A stretch of DNA of 64,000 nucleotides from Thauera sedimentorum (GTDB lineage Bacteria; Pseudomonadota; Gammaproteobacteria; Burkholderiales; Rhodocyclaceae). The stretch covers positions 992,001 through 1,056,000 of the forward strand of contig NZ_JACTAH010000001.1 of assembly GCF_014489115.1 (NCBI RefSeq), in the 5' to 3' direction. Both the position numbers and the translations under genes were made by a program. Of this stretch, positions 42,914 to 50,372 are shown piece by piece; position 1 is the stretch's first letter, and every line of letters begins with the position of its first letter. Under the pieces are notes generated by a model, which was not told where the DNA came from, did not search any database, and saw nothing but the letters and a program-made list of their open reading frames with translations.

Positions 42914-43801
42914 ATGTCCACGGCCATCCATCCCGCCACGCATGCCGCGGGCGCAGCCGCGCTGCCGCCGCGGGCGGGTCTGGGGCTCAAGCCGGCGCAT
43001 GTCCGGCAGATCCTCGAGACCCGCCCGGCGGTGGGCTTCTTCGAAGTGCACGCCGAGAACTACATGGTCCCCGGCGGGCCTTTCCATGAACACCTGGGCC
43101 GTATCCGCGCCGACTTTCCGCTGTCGGTGCATGGCGTGGGGCTGTCGATCGGCGGGGAGGAGCCGCTGGACGAGGCCCATCTCGACCGCCTCGCGGCGCT
43201 GCTCGAGCGCTACGCGCCGCAGGCCTTCTCCGAGCACCTCGCGTGGTCCGGTCACGGCGGGGCCTTCTTCAACGACCTGCTGCCCCTGCCGTACACGCCG
43301 GCCACGCTCGCCCGCGTATGCGCGCATGTCGACCGCGTGCAGGAGCGCCTGCGCCGGCCGATGCTGCTGGAGAACCCGGCGACCTATGTGGAATTCGCCG
43401 AGTCCACGCTCGCCGAGACCGAGTTCATCGCCGAGGTGGTGCGCCGCACCGGCTGCGGTCTGCTGCTGGATGTGAACAATGCCTACGTGTCCTGCGTGAA
43501 CCACGGGCGCGAGCCGCGCGCCTACCTGCAGGCCCTGCCGCTTGCCGCGGTGGGCGAGATCCACCTGGCCGGTTTCGCCCGCCAGATGGACGCCGCCGGC
43601 GACGAGCTGCTGATCGACAGCCACGGCTCGCCGGTGGACCGCGCGGTGTGGGCGCTCTACGAGTTCGTGCTGGCACGGCTCGGCCCCACGCCGACGCTGA
43701 TCGAGCGCGACAACGACATTCCGCCCTTCGACGTGCTGCTGGGCGAGGCCGCCGAGGCCGGGCGCCTGCTCGCCGCGGTGCGCAGCGAGGTGACGGCATG
43801 A
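42914..43801 (+). CDS. bufB: DUF692 / MNIO-family RiPP-modifying oxidase (BufB)
   Basis: 295 residues from ATG 42914. It is a TIM-barrel multinuclear non-heme iron oxidase family member: [87 protein letters not shown] and [15 protein letters not shown] contain the His, Asp, Glu and Asn positions that bind the irons. It is expected to convert Cys residues of the precursor to heterocycles such as thiooxazole. Its TGA overlaps the next ATG. Confidence 0.92.
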   Translation: MSTAIHPATHAAGAAALPPRAGLGLKPAHVRQILETRPAVGFFEVHAENYMVPGGPFHEHLGRIRADFPLSVHGVGLSIGGEEPLDEAHLDRLAALLERYAPQAFSEHLAWSGHGGAFFNDLLPLPYTPATLARVCAHVDRVQERLRRPMLLENPATYVEFAESTLAETEFIAEVVRRTGCGLLLDVNNAYVSCVNHGREPRAYLQALPLAAVGEIHLAGFARQMDAAGDELLIDSHGSPVDRAVWALYEFVLARLGPTPTLIERDNDIPPFDVLLGEAAEAGRLLAAVRSEVTA

Positions 43802-44574
43802 GCGGCCAGGCCGGGTTCGCCGCCGCGCTGCTCGACGCCGGATTGCCCTGCCCGGACGGGCTGGTGGCGTGGAACGGCTCGGACCCCGCGCGGCGCTTCG
43901 CGGTGTATCGCAACAACGTGGTGGTGTCGCTGGTCGATGCGCTGGCAGAGGCTTTCCCGGTGGTGCATGCGCTGGTCGGCGGCGAGTTCTTCCGCGCCAT
44001 GGCGCAGGTCTTCGTCACCACGCGGCCGCCGCGCTCGCGCCTGCTGGCCTTCTACGGCGAGGGCTTCGCCGATTTCGTCGCCGCCTTCCCGCCGGCCGCG
44101 GAGCTGCCCTGGCTGGCCGACGTGGCGCGTCTGGAGATGCTGCGCGTGCGTGCCTACCACGCGGCCGATGCCGAGGCGCTGCCGCAGGCCGCCATCGGCG
44201 CGCTGCTGGCCGACCCGGCGCGCCTGCCGGGGGCGGGCTTCGGCCTTCATCCGGCGCTCGGCGTGCTGCGTTCGGCGCACGCGGTGGTGGATCTGTGGGC
44301 GGCGCACCAGGTCGATGCCCCGGACCTCTCCGGGCTGGACCCGGCGCGCCCGCAGGCCGCCCTGGTGATGCGCGAGCAAGATGCGGTGACGGTGACGGAA
44401 ATCCCCGTGCCGGCCGCAGCGTTCGTCGAATGCCTGCAGACCGGTGCGAACCTGGGTGAGGCCCTGGACGCGTGCAGCGCGCACGGGGGCTTCGACCCCG
44501 CAGCGGCGCTGGGCGCGCTGCTGCGGGCGCAGGCCATCGTGTCGATCCGCGAAGGAGACAAGGACCATGAATAG
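43798..44574 (+). CDS. bufC: DUF2063 partner protein (BufC)
   Basis: 258 residues from ATG 43798 (4-bp overlap with bufB). The N-terminus [68 protein letters not shown] is the DUF2063 domain, and [24 protein letters not shown] lies just after it. These proteins form a complex with MNIO enzymes and help bind the precursor leader. The end overlaps the DoxX gene by 8 bp. Confidence 0.92.
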   Translation: MSGQAGFAAALLDAGLPCPDGLVAWNGSDPARRFAVYRNNVVVSLVDALAEAFPVVHALVGGEFFRAMAQVFVTTRPPRSRLLAFYGEGFADFVAAFPPAAELPWLADVARLEMLRVRAYHAADAEALPQAAIGALLADPARLPGAGFGLHPALGVLRSAHAVVDLWAAHQVDAPDLSGLDPARPQAALVMREQDAVTVTEIPVPAAAFVECLQTGANLGEALDACSAHGGFDPAAALGALLRAQAIVSIREGDKDHE

Positions 44575-45097
44575 TCGAACCGATGCAGCGGCTGCGACAG
44601 TTACGCCGTCGGTCGGGCCGGCCGCCCTGGTGCGCCGTTTCGTGGCGCTGTGCGAGTGCGTGCCGCATGCGCTGATCGCCTTCCTCGGACGCTTCTCGAT
44701 CGCCGCGGTGTTCTGGCAGTCCGGGCAGACCAAGGTCGAAGGGCTGGCGATCAACCTGGTCGCGGGCGAGTTCACCCTGGGCTGGCCGCGCCTGTCCGAC
44801 ACCGCGGTGTTCCTGTTCCGCGAGGAATACCGGTTGCCGTTGATCGCGCCGGAGATTGCCGCGCCGCTGGCGGCCTTTGCCGAGCACCTGTTTCCGCTAT
44901 TGCTGCTGCTCGGCCTGGCGACGCGCTTCTCCGCGCTGGCCCTGCTGGTGATGACGGCGGTGATCCAGCTGCTGGTCTATCCGGGGGCCTATCCCACCCA
45001 CGGCGTGTGGGCGGCGGTGCTGCTCTACCTGCTGGCGCGCGGGCCGGGCCGGCTGTCGCTGGATCACTGGATCGCGCGCCGCGCCGGCGGCGCCTGA
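44567..45097 (+). CDS. DoxX-family membrane protein
   Basis: 176 residues from ATG 44567, preceded by GAAGGAGACAAGGACC. Four membrane segments: LIAFLGRFSIAAVFWQSGQTKVEG, APLAAFAEHLFPLLLLLGLAT, RFSALALLVMTAVIQLLVYPG and HGVWAAVLLYLLARGPG. DoxX proteins are common fourth members of DUF2282/DUF692/DUF2063 operons; a redox role in the membrane is likely but not defined. Confidence 0.9.
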   Translation: MNSRTDAAAATVTPSVGPAALVRRFVALCECVPHALIAFLGRFSIAAVFWQSGQTKVEGLAINLVAGEFTLGWPRLSDTAVFLFREEYRLPLIAPEIAAPLAAFAEHLFPLLLLLGLATRFSALALLVMTAVIQLLVYPGAYPTHGVWAAVLLYLLARGPGRLSLDHWIARRAGGA

Positions 45098-45099
45098 GC

Positions 45100-45127
45100 A
45101 AGGCGCCGGCTTACTCGCCGGCGCCTT
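45100..45127. terminator. Bidirectional hairpin between DoxX and GGDEF genes
   Basis: A perfect 11-bp stem AAGGCGCCGGC / GCCGGCGCCTT with a 6-base loop TTACTC. The loop contains the stop codon (TAA on the minus strand) of the convergent cyclase gene. There is no long T-run on either side, so it may act as a Rho-dependent or partial terminator and as a 3' stabiliser for both messages. Confidence 0.5.
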
Positions 45128-46838
45128 CGGCGTACACCCGGAAGCTGTTCCTGCCCTCCAGCTTGGCGTGGTACATCGCGTTGTCGGCGTTGCTCAGCAG
45201 GTCGGTGGCTTCTTCGCCGTGGGTCGGGTAGAGGCTTACGCCGATGCTGGCGCCTATCATCGTTGGCTTGCCGTCGATCTGGAAGGGTTCGAGGAAGCAG
45301 TCGTGCAGCTTAGCGGCGACCAGCGCCGCGTCCTCGGGGCCTTCCAGATTCTCCTCGAGCACGGTGAATTCGTCGCCGCCCAGGCGGGCCACGGTGTCGT
45401 CGGCCCGCACATGGGCGCGCAGGCGGTTGGCGACCGCGCGCAGCACCTCGTCGCCCACCGCGTGGCCGCGCTCGTCGTTGATCTCCTTGAAGTGGTCCAG
45501 GTCGACGAAGAGCAGGGCAAACGGCTTGCCGCTGCGTCGCGCACGCGTGATGGCGGCTTCCAGGTAGATCTGGAACATGCGCCGGTTGGGCAGGCCGGTG
45601 AGCGAGTCGTGATGCGCCAGATGGTCGAGTTCGCTGCGGCGGTGTTCCAGTTCGTCCAGTTGCGAGGCGATCTGTTGCTGCATGTGTGCCACGCTGCGCG
45701 CGAGCACGCCCAGTTCGTCCTGGCGGTGAACCGGGAGCACACCCGCCTTCTCGCCACGCGAGATGGCCATGACCGCGTTTGCCATGGTGTTGACGGGGCC
45801 GGTTACCGCGCGGGCGACCAGCGCCGAGATGCCCACCGCGAGCAGGCTGAACAGCAGGACGAGTTCCAGCGTGCTCTGGCGCTGGCTGGTCGACAAGGCG
45901 AGCACTTCGTCCAGCGGCTGCGAGAGACCCAGCACCAGGAAGCGGCCGTCGTCGACGTCGCCGAAGGGCAGGCGCACGAAGGCCACCGCCTCGCCATCGC
46001 CGTTCCCGGAATCAGGGGTCACCACCACGCTGCCGCGGCGTCCTTCGATCAGCTCGGCGACGGGAGGATAGGTCTGCTGCACCAGCAGCGGCCTGCCGTG
46101 TTCGAAACCGAAGGTCTGAGCCGGGTCCGGGTGCACCAGGAAATCGCCACGGTGGTTGGCGAGATACACCCGGTAGCTGGCCGGCAGGTCCTGGTGCAAC
46201 TGACCGAAGTAACGCTGCAGGTCCAGGGTGATGACCGCGACGCCGAGTACGACGCCGTCGCCGTCGATCACCGGGCTGGCGACCCGCAGGATGGGCTGGC
46301 CGGCGACCGTCGGCGCGTCGTCCTCGCGGTTCAGGCCGATGTCCGAGAGGTAGACCTGGCCCGGGCCGCGGCGCAAGGTCTCGAATACATAGGGGGCGTG
46401 CCCCTTCTCCTGCAGTGCCAGTCCGGTCAGGCGCACGGTGCCGCTGCCGAGGCGGTCCACCCGCACCTGTTCCAGGCCGTGGTCCGCACCGCCGATCAGG
46501 CGGATGCGCGCGTAGCTGGGGTAGCTGGCCATCATTGCGGCGAAGCTCTCCGCGAGGCCGTCGCGCGCCGCCTGTGCGTCGGGGGTGTCCTCCGCGCCGA
46601 GCGCGCGAACCGCGTCAGGCAGGCGCGCGAGCACGCCAACATCGCGGGCCACCTTGCCCAACGAGATTTCCAGGCTGCGACCGAGTACTTGTGTCGCCGT
46701 GAGCAGATCGCGTTCGGCGGCCAGGCGCAGTCGCTGGCTGCCGTTCAGGTAGGTGTAGTAACCGGTCAGCACCACCGCCAGCACCCCGAATGCGGCCAGC
46801 AACAGGCCGAGGCGGGTGGCGATGCCGATGCGCGCCAT
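45111..46838 (-). CDS. Cache-HAMP-GGDEF diguanylate cyclase
   Basis: 575 residues. Membrane segment at about 8-28, then a periplasmic double-Cache domain (RLIGGADHGLEQVRVDRLGSG, VYLSDIGLNREDDAPTVAGQPILRVASPVIDGDGVVLGVAVITLDLQRYFGQL), a second membrane segment (TLELVLLFSLLAVGISALVARAV) and HAMP. The C-terminal GGDEF domain has DSLTGLPNRRMF and the active GGDEF loop, with the RADD inhibitory site five residues before. It starts 1 bp after the stop of the PotD-like gene, so the binding protein may feed its signal to this receptor. It makes c-di-GMP. Confidence 0.94.
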   Translation of the reverse strand: MARIGIATRLGLLLAAFGVLAVVLTGYYTYLNGSQRLRLAAERDLLTATQVLGRSLEISLGKVARDVGVLARLPDAVRALGAEDTPDAQAARDGLAESFAAMMASYPSYARIRLIGGADHGLEQVRVDRLGSGTVRLTGLALQEKGHAPYVFETLRRGPGQVYLSDIGLNREDDAPTVAGQPILRVASPVIDGDGVVLGVAVITLDLQRYFGQLHQDLPASYRVYLANHRGDFLVHPDPAQTFGFEHGRPLLVQQTYPPVAELIEGRRGSVVVTPDSGNGDGEAVAFVRLPFGDVDDGRFLVLGLSQPLDEVLALSTSQRQSTLELVLLFSLLAVGISALVARAVTGPVNTMANAVMAISRGEKAGVLPVHRQDELGVLARSVAHMQQQIASQLDELEHRRSELDHLAHHDSLTGLPNRRMFQIYLEAAITRARRSGKPFALLFVDLDHFKEINDERGHAVGDEVLRAVANRLRAHVRADDTVARLGGDEFTVLEENLEGPEDAALVAAKLHDCFLEPFQIDGKPTMIGASIGVSLYPTHGEEATDLLSNADNAMYHAKLEGRNSFRVYAEGAGE

Positions 46839-46839
46839 G

Positions 46840-47910
46840 TCAGAAGGTCTCCGGCCGGTCGCCGGCCATGATGCGCTGCCACAGACGGGCGCGGCGCGCG
46901 TCGTCCTCGACCGGTTCGAGCCAGATCAGGCGCTTGTCCTCGGCCGGCGCGCTGTCTTGCTCGGTGGTGTTGCCCAGTCCGTGGCGTTCGGTGAGCGCCC
47001 GGCTTGCGGCCGGTTCGAGCATGAAGTCTATCCAGCGTTCGGCCAGGACCACATCGCGGGCACCGCGCGAGATCGCCCAGCAGTCCAGCCAGGCCAGCGC
47101 ACCCTCGCGCGGGATGGCGTAGCCGACGTTCAGGCCGGCGTCGCGCAACTGCTTGAGCTGCTGGGTGCCGTAGTTGGCGAACAGCAGCACCGCGCGGTGG
47201 CGGCGGAAGAGTTCTACCGAATCCTCGGGCAGGGTGTAGAAGGCCAGCACGTTGCGGCGCAGTTCGATCAGGCTGCGGACGAGGCGGGGAAAGTCGGCGT
47301 CGGCGATGCGGAAGGGGTCGATGTCCTCGCGGATCGCCGCCAGCGAGAAGGCATGCGTGCTGCCGTCGTAGGCCAGCACCCGCCCGCGGTAGAGCGGGTT
47401 CCACAGTACCGCCAGCGTGTCCGGCGGGGCGGGGAAGGCCTGGCGGTCGTAGATCAGCCCCATCTCCGCATAGGTGTAGGGCACGGCATGGCGCTTGCCG
47501 TCGCGCACGATGCCGTCCAGTCCCTGCAGGTCGCGGAAGCGTGGCAGCTGGCGGGCGATGCCGGGAATATGTGCGGCTTCGATCGGCTGCAGCAGGCCAT
47601 CGGCAATGAAGCGCTCGATCTCGGCGGTATTGGCCGCGACCACGTCGAAATCGCCGCCCGCCCGGGTGGCCAGATGCGCGCGCAGCTGGTCGTCGGAGCC
47701 GACCAGGGTGATCTCCACCCGCGCGCCGGTACGCCGTTCGAATATCTCGACGAGATCATCGTCCGCGTAGCCCGGCCAGCTGAGTACCCGGAGTACGCTT
47801 TCGGCGTAGGCTGCTCCGCCGCCCAGGCAGCAGCATGCCGCCACCGCGAAGCTCAGCAAGCCGCGCAGCAGCGGGTAGGAATGCAGGGCCGGACAGCGTT
47901 TGGTGTCCAT
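46840..47910 (-). CDS. PotD-like periplasmic substrate-binding protein
   Basis: 356 residues from ATG 47910 (MDTKRCPALHSYPLLRGLLSFAVAACCCLGGGAAYAESVLRVLSWPGYADDDLVEIFERRTG), with a signal peptide. The fold is that of polyamine- and iron-type binding proteins (DFDVVAANTAEIERFIADGLLQPIEAAHIPG, VPYTYAEMGLIYDRQAF, LLFANYGTQQLKQLRDAGLNVGYAIPREGALAWLDCWAISRGA). No ABC permease or ATPase follows; the next gene is a diguanylate cyclase. A sensory role, handing a ligand such as a polyamine to the Cache receptor, is therefore more likely than transport. The ligand is inferred only from fold. Confidence 0.87.
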   Translation of the reverse strand: MDTKRCPALHSYPLLRGLLSFAVAACCCLGGGAAYAESVLRVLSWPGYADDDLVEIFERRTGARVEITLVGSDDQLRAHLATRAGGDFDVVAANTAEIERFIADGLLQPIEAAHIPGIARQLPRFRDLQGLDGIVRDGKRHAVPYTYAEMGLIYDRQAFPAPPDTLAVLWNPLYRGRVLAYDGSTHAFSLAAIREDIDPFRIADADFPRLVRSLIELRRNVLAFYTLPEDSVELFRRHRAVLLFANYGTQQLKQLRDAGLNVGYAIPREGALAWLDCWAISRGARDVVLAERWIDFMLEPAASRALTERHGLGNTTEQDSAPAEDKRLIWLEPVEDDARRARLWQRIMAGDRPETF

Positions 47911-48005
47911 CGTCCGCCAAAGGACATAGTGCGCACCATTATTGGCAGTTCCGCGCGAAATGGGAACGGGCCGCGCCGATAAATTGTTACCCATTTCGGG
48001 CAGGC

Positions 48006-48230
48006 TCACGCGTCCTTGTCCGGCGCTGGCGCATGGCCGTCCTGCAGCCAGCAAACCCATTGCCCGCAGGCATTGCGCGGACCGCGCAGGCTGCCGTGCC
48101 ACGGGCCTTCGACGCAGGGGCCGCGCAGGCGCTGGGGGTCGGGCAGCACGGTAGCGCCATCGCCGGCATGCTCGCGTACGCCGCCCCAGCGCTTGCAGGT
48201 GGGGCAGCGCCCCGTTTCGGCAGGCTGCAC
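48006..48230 (-). CDS. Small Cys-rich hypothetical protein
   Basis: 74 residues from GTG 48230, with AGGAG about 8 bp upstream; that AGGAG begins at the stop codon of the yitT gene 10 bp away, so the two may be coupled. The sequence MQPAETGRCPTCKRWGGVREHAG ... GPCVEGPWHGS ... NACGQWVCWLQ has a CxxC pair and three more Cys in Trp/Gly-rich contexts, which looks like a small metal-binding or zinc-ribbon protein. There is no signal peptide or membrane segment. No function can be given. Confidence 0.5.
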   Translation of the reverse strand: MQPAETGRCPTCKRWGGVREHAGDGATVLPDPQRLRGPCVEGPWHGSLRGPRNACGQWVCWLQDGHAPAPDKDA

Positions 48231-48240
48231 CGGGCCGCTC

Positions 48241-48852
48241 CTAGACGCCGAAGTAGCGGCCGGGGCGGTGGTTGATGGCGATGACCAGGTTCACCGCCAG
48301 GGCGCCCAGCACCGAGAGGGCGACCAGCCACGGAGCGATCCAGATCAGCGCGGCGCCCAGGATCAGCACGTCGGCGATCATCTGCACGGTGCCGGCGCGC
48401 CAGCCCTTGTTGCGCTGCAGCCAGATGGCCAGCACACCGATGCCGCCCAGACTGGCGTGGTGACGGATCAGCATCAGCAGGCCGGTGCCGGCGAGCAGGC
48501 CGCCCATCACCGCGCCGAAGGCCGGGTGCAGCGTGCCCAGGCTGATCACCTGGGGCAGGACCTCGGTATACACGGACAGCAGCAGCACCGCGCAGAAGGT
48601 CTTGATGGTGAACTCCCAGCCCATCGCGCGGACCGCGAACACATAGAAGGGGATGTTGATCAGGAAGTAGATCAGGCCGAAGTTGTGGCCGCTGGCGTAG
48701 TGCACCAGCAGGGTCAGCCCCGCGGTGCCGCCGATCAGCAGCCCGGCGTGCTTGAAGAAGAGCACCGACAGGGCGACGAACAGAGAGCCGGCGAGCAGGC
48801 CCTGGGCGTCTTCGAGCAGGTTGTGGCGGGCGGAGGAACTGGCTGAGGGCAT
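48241..48852 (-). CDS. YitT-family membrane protein
   Basis: 203 residues from ATG 48852 (MPSASSSARHNLLEDAQGLLAGSLFVALSVLFFKHAGLLIGGTAGLTLLVHYASG) with about six membrane segments. The motif HHASLGGIGVLAIWLQRNKGWRAGTVQMIADVLIL is typical for DUF161/YitT proteins, whose transport role is not settled. The C-terminal DUF2179 domain of longer members is missing, so this is the short form. Its TAG stop lies in a REP-like remnant (TAGGAGCGGCC). Confidence 0.88.
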   Translation of the reverse strand: MPSASSSARHNLLEDAQGLLAGSLFVALSVLFFKHAGLLIGGTAGLTLLVHYASGHNFGLIYFLINIPFYVFAVRAMGWEFTIKTFCAVLLLSVYTEVLPQVISLGTLHPAFGAVMGGLLAGTGLLMLIRHHASLGGIGVLAIWLQRNKGWRAGTVQMIADVLILGAALIWIAPWLVALSVLGALAVNLVIAINHRPGRYFGV

Positions 48853-48998
48853 GGGCGCGGAAATCCGGTGTATCGCCGCGGGTGGCGGCTCGTGACGGCG
48901 CCCGCGAAGGCCGCGATAGGCGGCGTCCGGGGCGCGGCGATCATAACGCGCCGGGCCGGCCGCAGGTAAGCGCGGGTTTCCCCGCAGACGCGCTTGTC

Positions 48999-50372
48999 CT
49001 ACTCCCCGTGTTCGGTCAGGCGCGACAGCTTCCAGGCCATGGCGCCGAGTACCGCCACGGCGGTGAGCAGACTGGCCCACAACATCCAGCGCCGTGCGTC
49101 CACCGGGGCGGCCAGGCGATCGGGGCCGCCGGCGGCGACCGCTTCGCCGAGTGCGGCGTCGGCGATCGGCAGATGGCTCTGGTCTTCGCGCTCGTAGCCG
49201 GGCACCAGGCCGTCGATGGCAAATGCCGCGTTGCCGGCGCGATGGCGGCCATAGGCCAGCGTGAAGGGCGGGTTGCCGCGCGCAGCGAACACCAGGGCGT
49301 GCGGCACCCAGCCAATCTCGACCACCGGCGTGCCAGTGCCGAAGCCGCCGCCGCGCGCGTCGGCGCGCAGCATCAGTTCGGCCGCCGGCCGCACCGGCAG
49401 GTCCGGGTTGCGCCGCTCGCCGCCGTCCTCGCTCAGGCGGTACACGCTGTGGCGGCCGAGCGAGCGCCAGGGCGCGTCGCCGTGGGCGCGGGTGAACAGC
49501 TCCACCGGCACCACGCTGTTGGCCTGCGGCAGGTCCACCCGCAGGCGGTCGGCGGGCATTGCGCCCGGTACCGCGAACACGTATTCGGCATGATCGCCGA
49601 CCTTGCGCACCGCAGGCGCCTCCAGCGCGAGCCAGGTGCGCGGCACCTCGACCGCGGCGGGCACCGGTTCGACGCGGGCCGCTTCGAACACCCGCTCGCG
49701 CATGCCCTCCGGCGGTGCGCCCGACCAGGTCAGGCGCAGGTAGCGTGCCTCGGTGGCCGGCCAGTCGATGCGCAGGCGGGCGAGTTCGTGATCTTCGGCC
49801 TGCAGTTGCAGCAGCGGCGCGCTGGCCACCAGGGTGCGCCATTGCGCCAGGTCCTTGCTGGCCTCCACCCGCATGCGCCCGGAAAACTGGCGCTCGCGGT
49901 CGGCCACCACCAGTTCCAGTGCGCGGATGCGCTGGCCGATCTGGCTGGCGTCCACCAGCCAGGCACCGGCGGGGCCGCGCGCGCGGGCGGACTCCGGCCC
50001 CAGGTTGACCACCGCGCCGCGCTCGTTGGTCTCGATGCGCAGGTTGAGCGCGCGCCCGCTGTCGGCTGCGGCGCCGAGCACGAACAATGGCACGGCGACC
50101 GGCGTGCCCGGCAGGTTGCGCTCCAGCGTGCGTGGCTCCAGCGCGTGGGGCACGACCTCGCCGTCGGCGTTGAACACGCGCAGGTCGGAGAGGTCGTCGT
50201 GGGTCAGGCTGCGGTATACCGTGGGCGGCAGTTCGACGCGCTGGAAGGGCGCCTGGCGGGCAATGCTCACCGGCGCGGCGTAGGCGTAGTCGTCGATCTC
50301 CTCGGCCTGTGCGCCCGCGGCGAACAACACGCCGAGCAGGGCGCAGCAACGGCGGGCCAGGTTTCCAGTCAT
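48999..50372 (-). CDS. DUF3999 family membrane-anchored protein
   Basis: 457 residues from ATG 50372 (MTGNLARRCCALLGVLFAAGAQAEEIDDYAYAAPVSI), with a signal peptide and a C-terminal membrane segment (WMLWASLLTAVAVLGAMAWKL) followed by a short tail. The long periplasmic part matches DUF3999 (FQRVELPPTVYRSLTHDDLSDLRVFNADGEVVPHAL). Function unknown. Its ATG overlaps the stop of the DUF2339 gene by 4 bp; the two families are often paired, which suggests a common envelope complex. Confidence 0.88.
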   Translation of the reverse strand: MTGNLARRCCALLGVLFAAGAQAEEIDDYAYAAPVSIARQAPFQRVELPPTVYRSLTHDDLSDLRVFNADGEVVPHALEPRTLERNLPGTPVAVPLFVLGAAADSGRALNLRIETNERGAVVNLGPESARARGPAGAWLVDASQIGQRIRALELVVADRERQFSGRMRVEASKDLAQWRTLVASAPLLQLQAEDHELARLRIDWPATEARYLRLTWSGAPPEGMRERVFEAARVEPVPAAVEVPRTWLALEAPAVRKVGDHAEYVFAVPGAMPADRLRVDLPQANSVVPVELFTRAHGDAPWRSLGRHSVYRLSEDGGERRNPDLPVRPAAELMLRADARGGGFGTGTPVVEIGWVPHALVFAARGNPPFTLAYGRHRAGNAAFAIDGLVPGYEREDQSHLPIADAALGEAVAAGGPDRLAAPVDARRWMLWASLLTAVAVLGAMAWKLSRLTEHGE

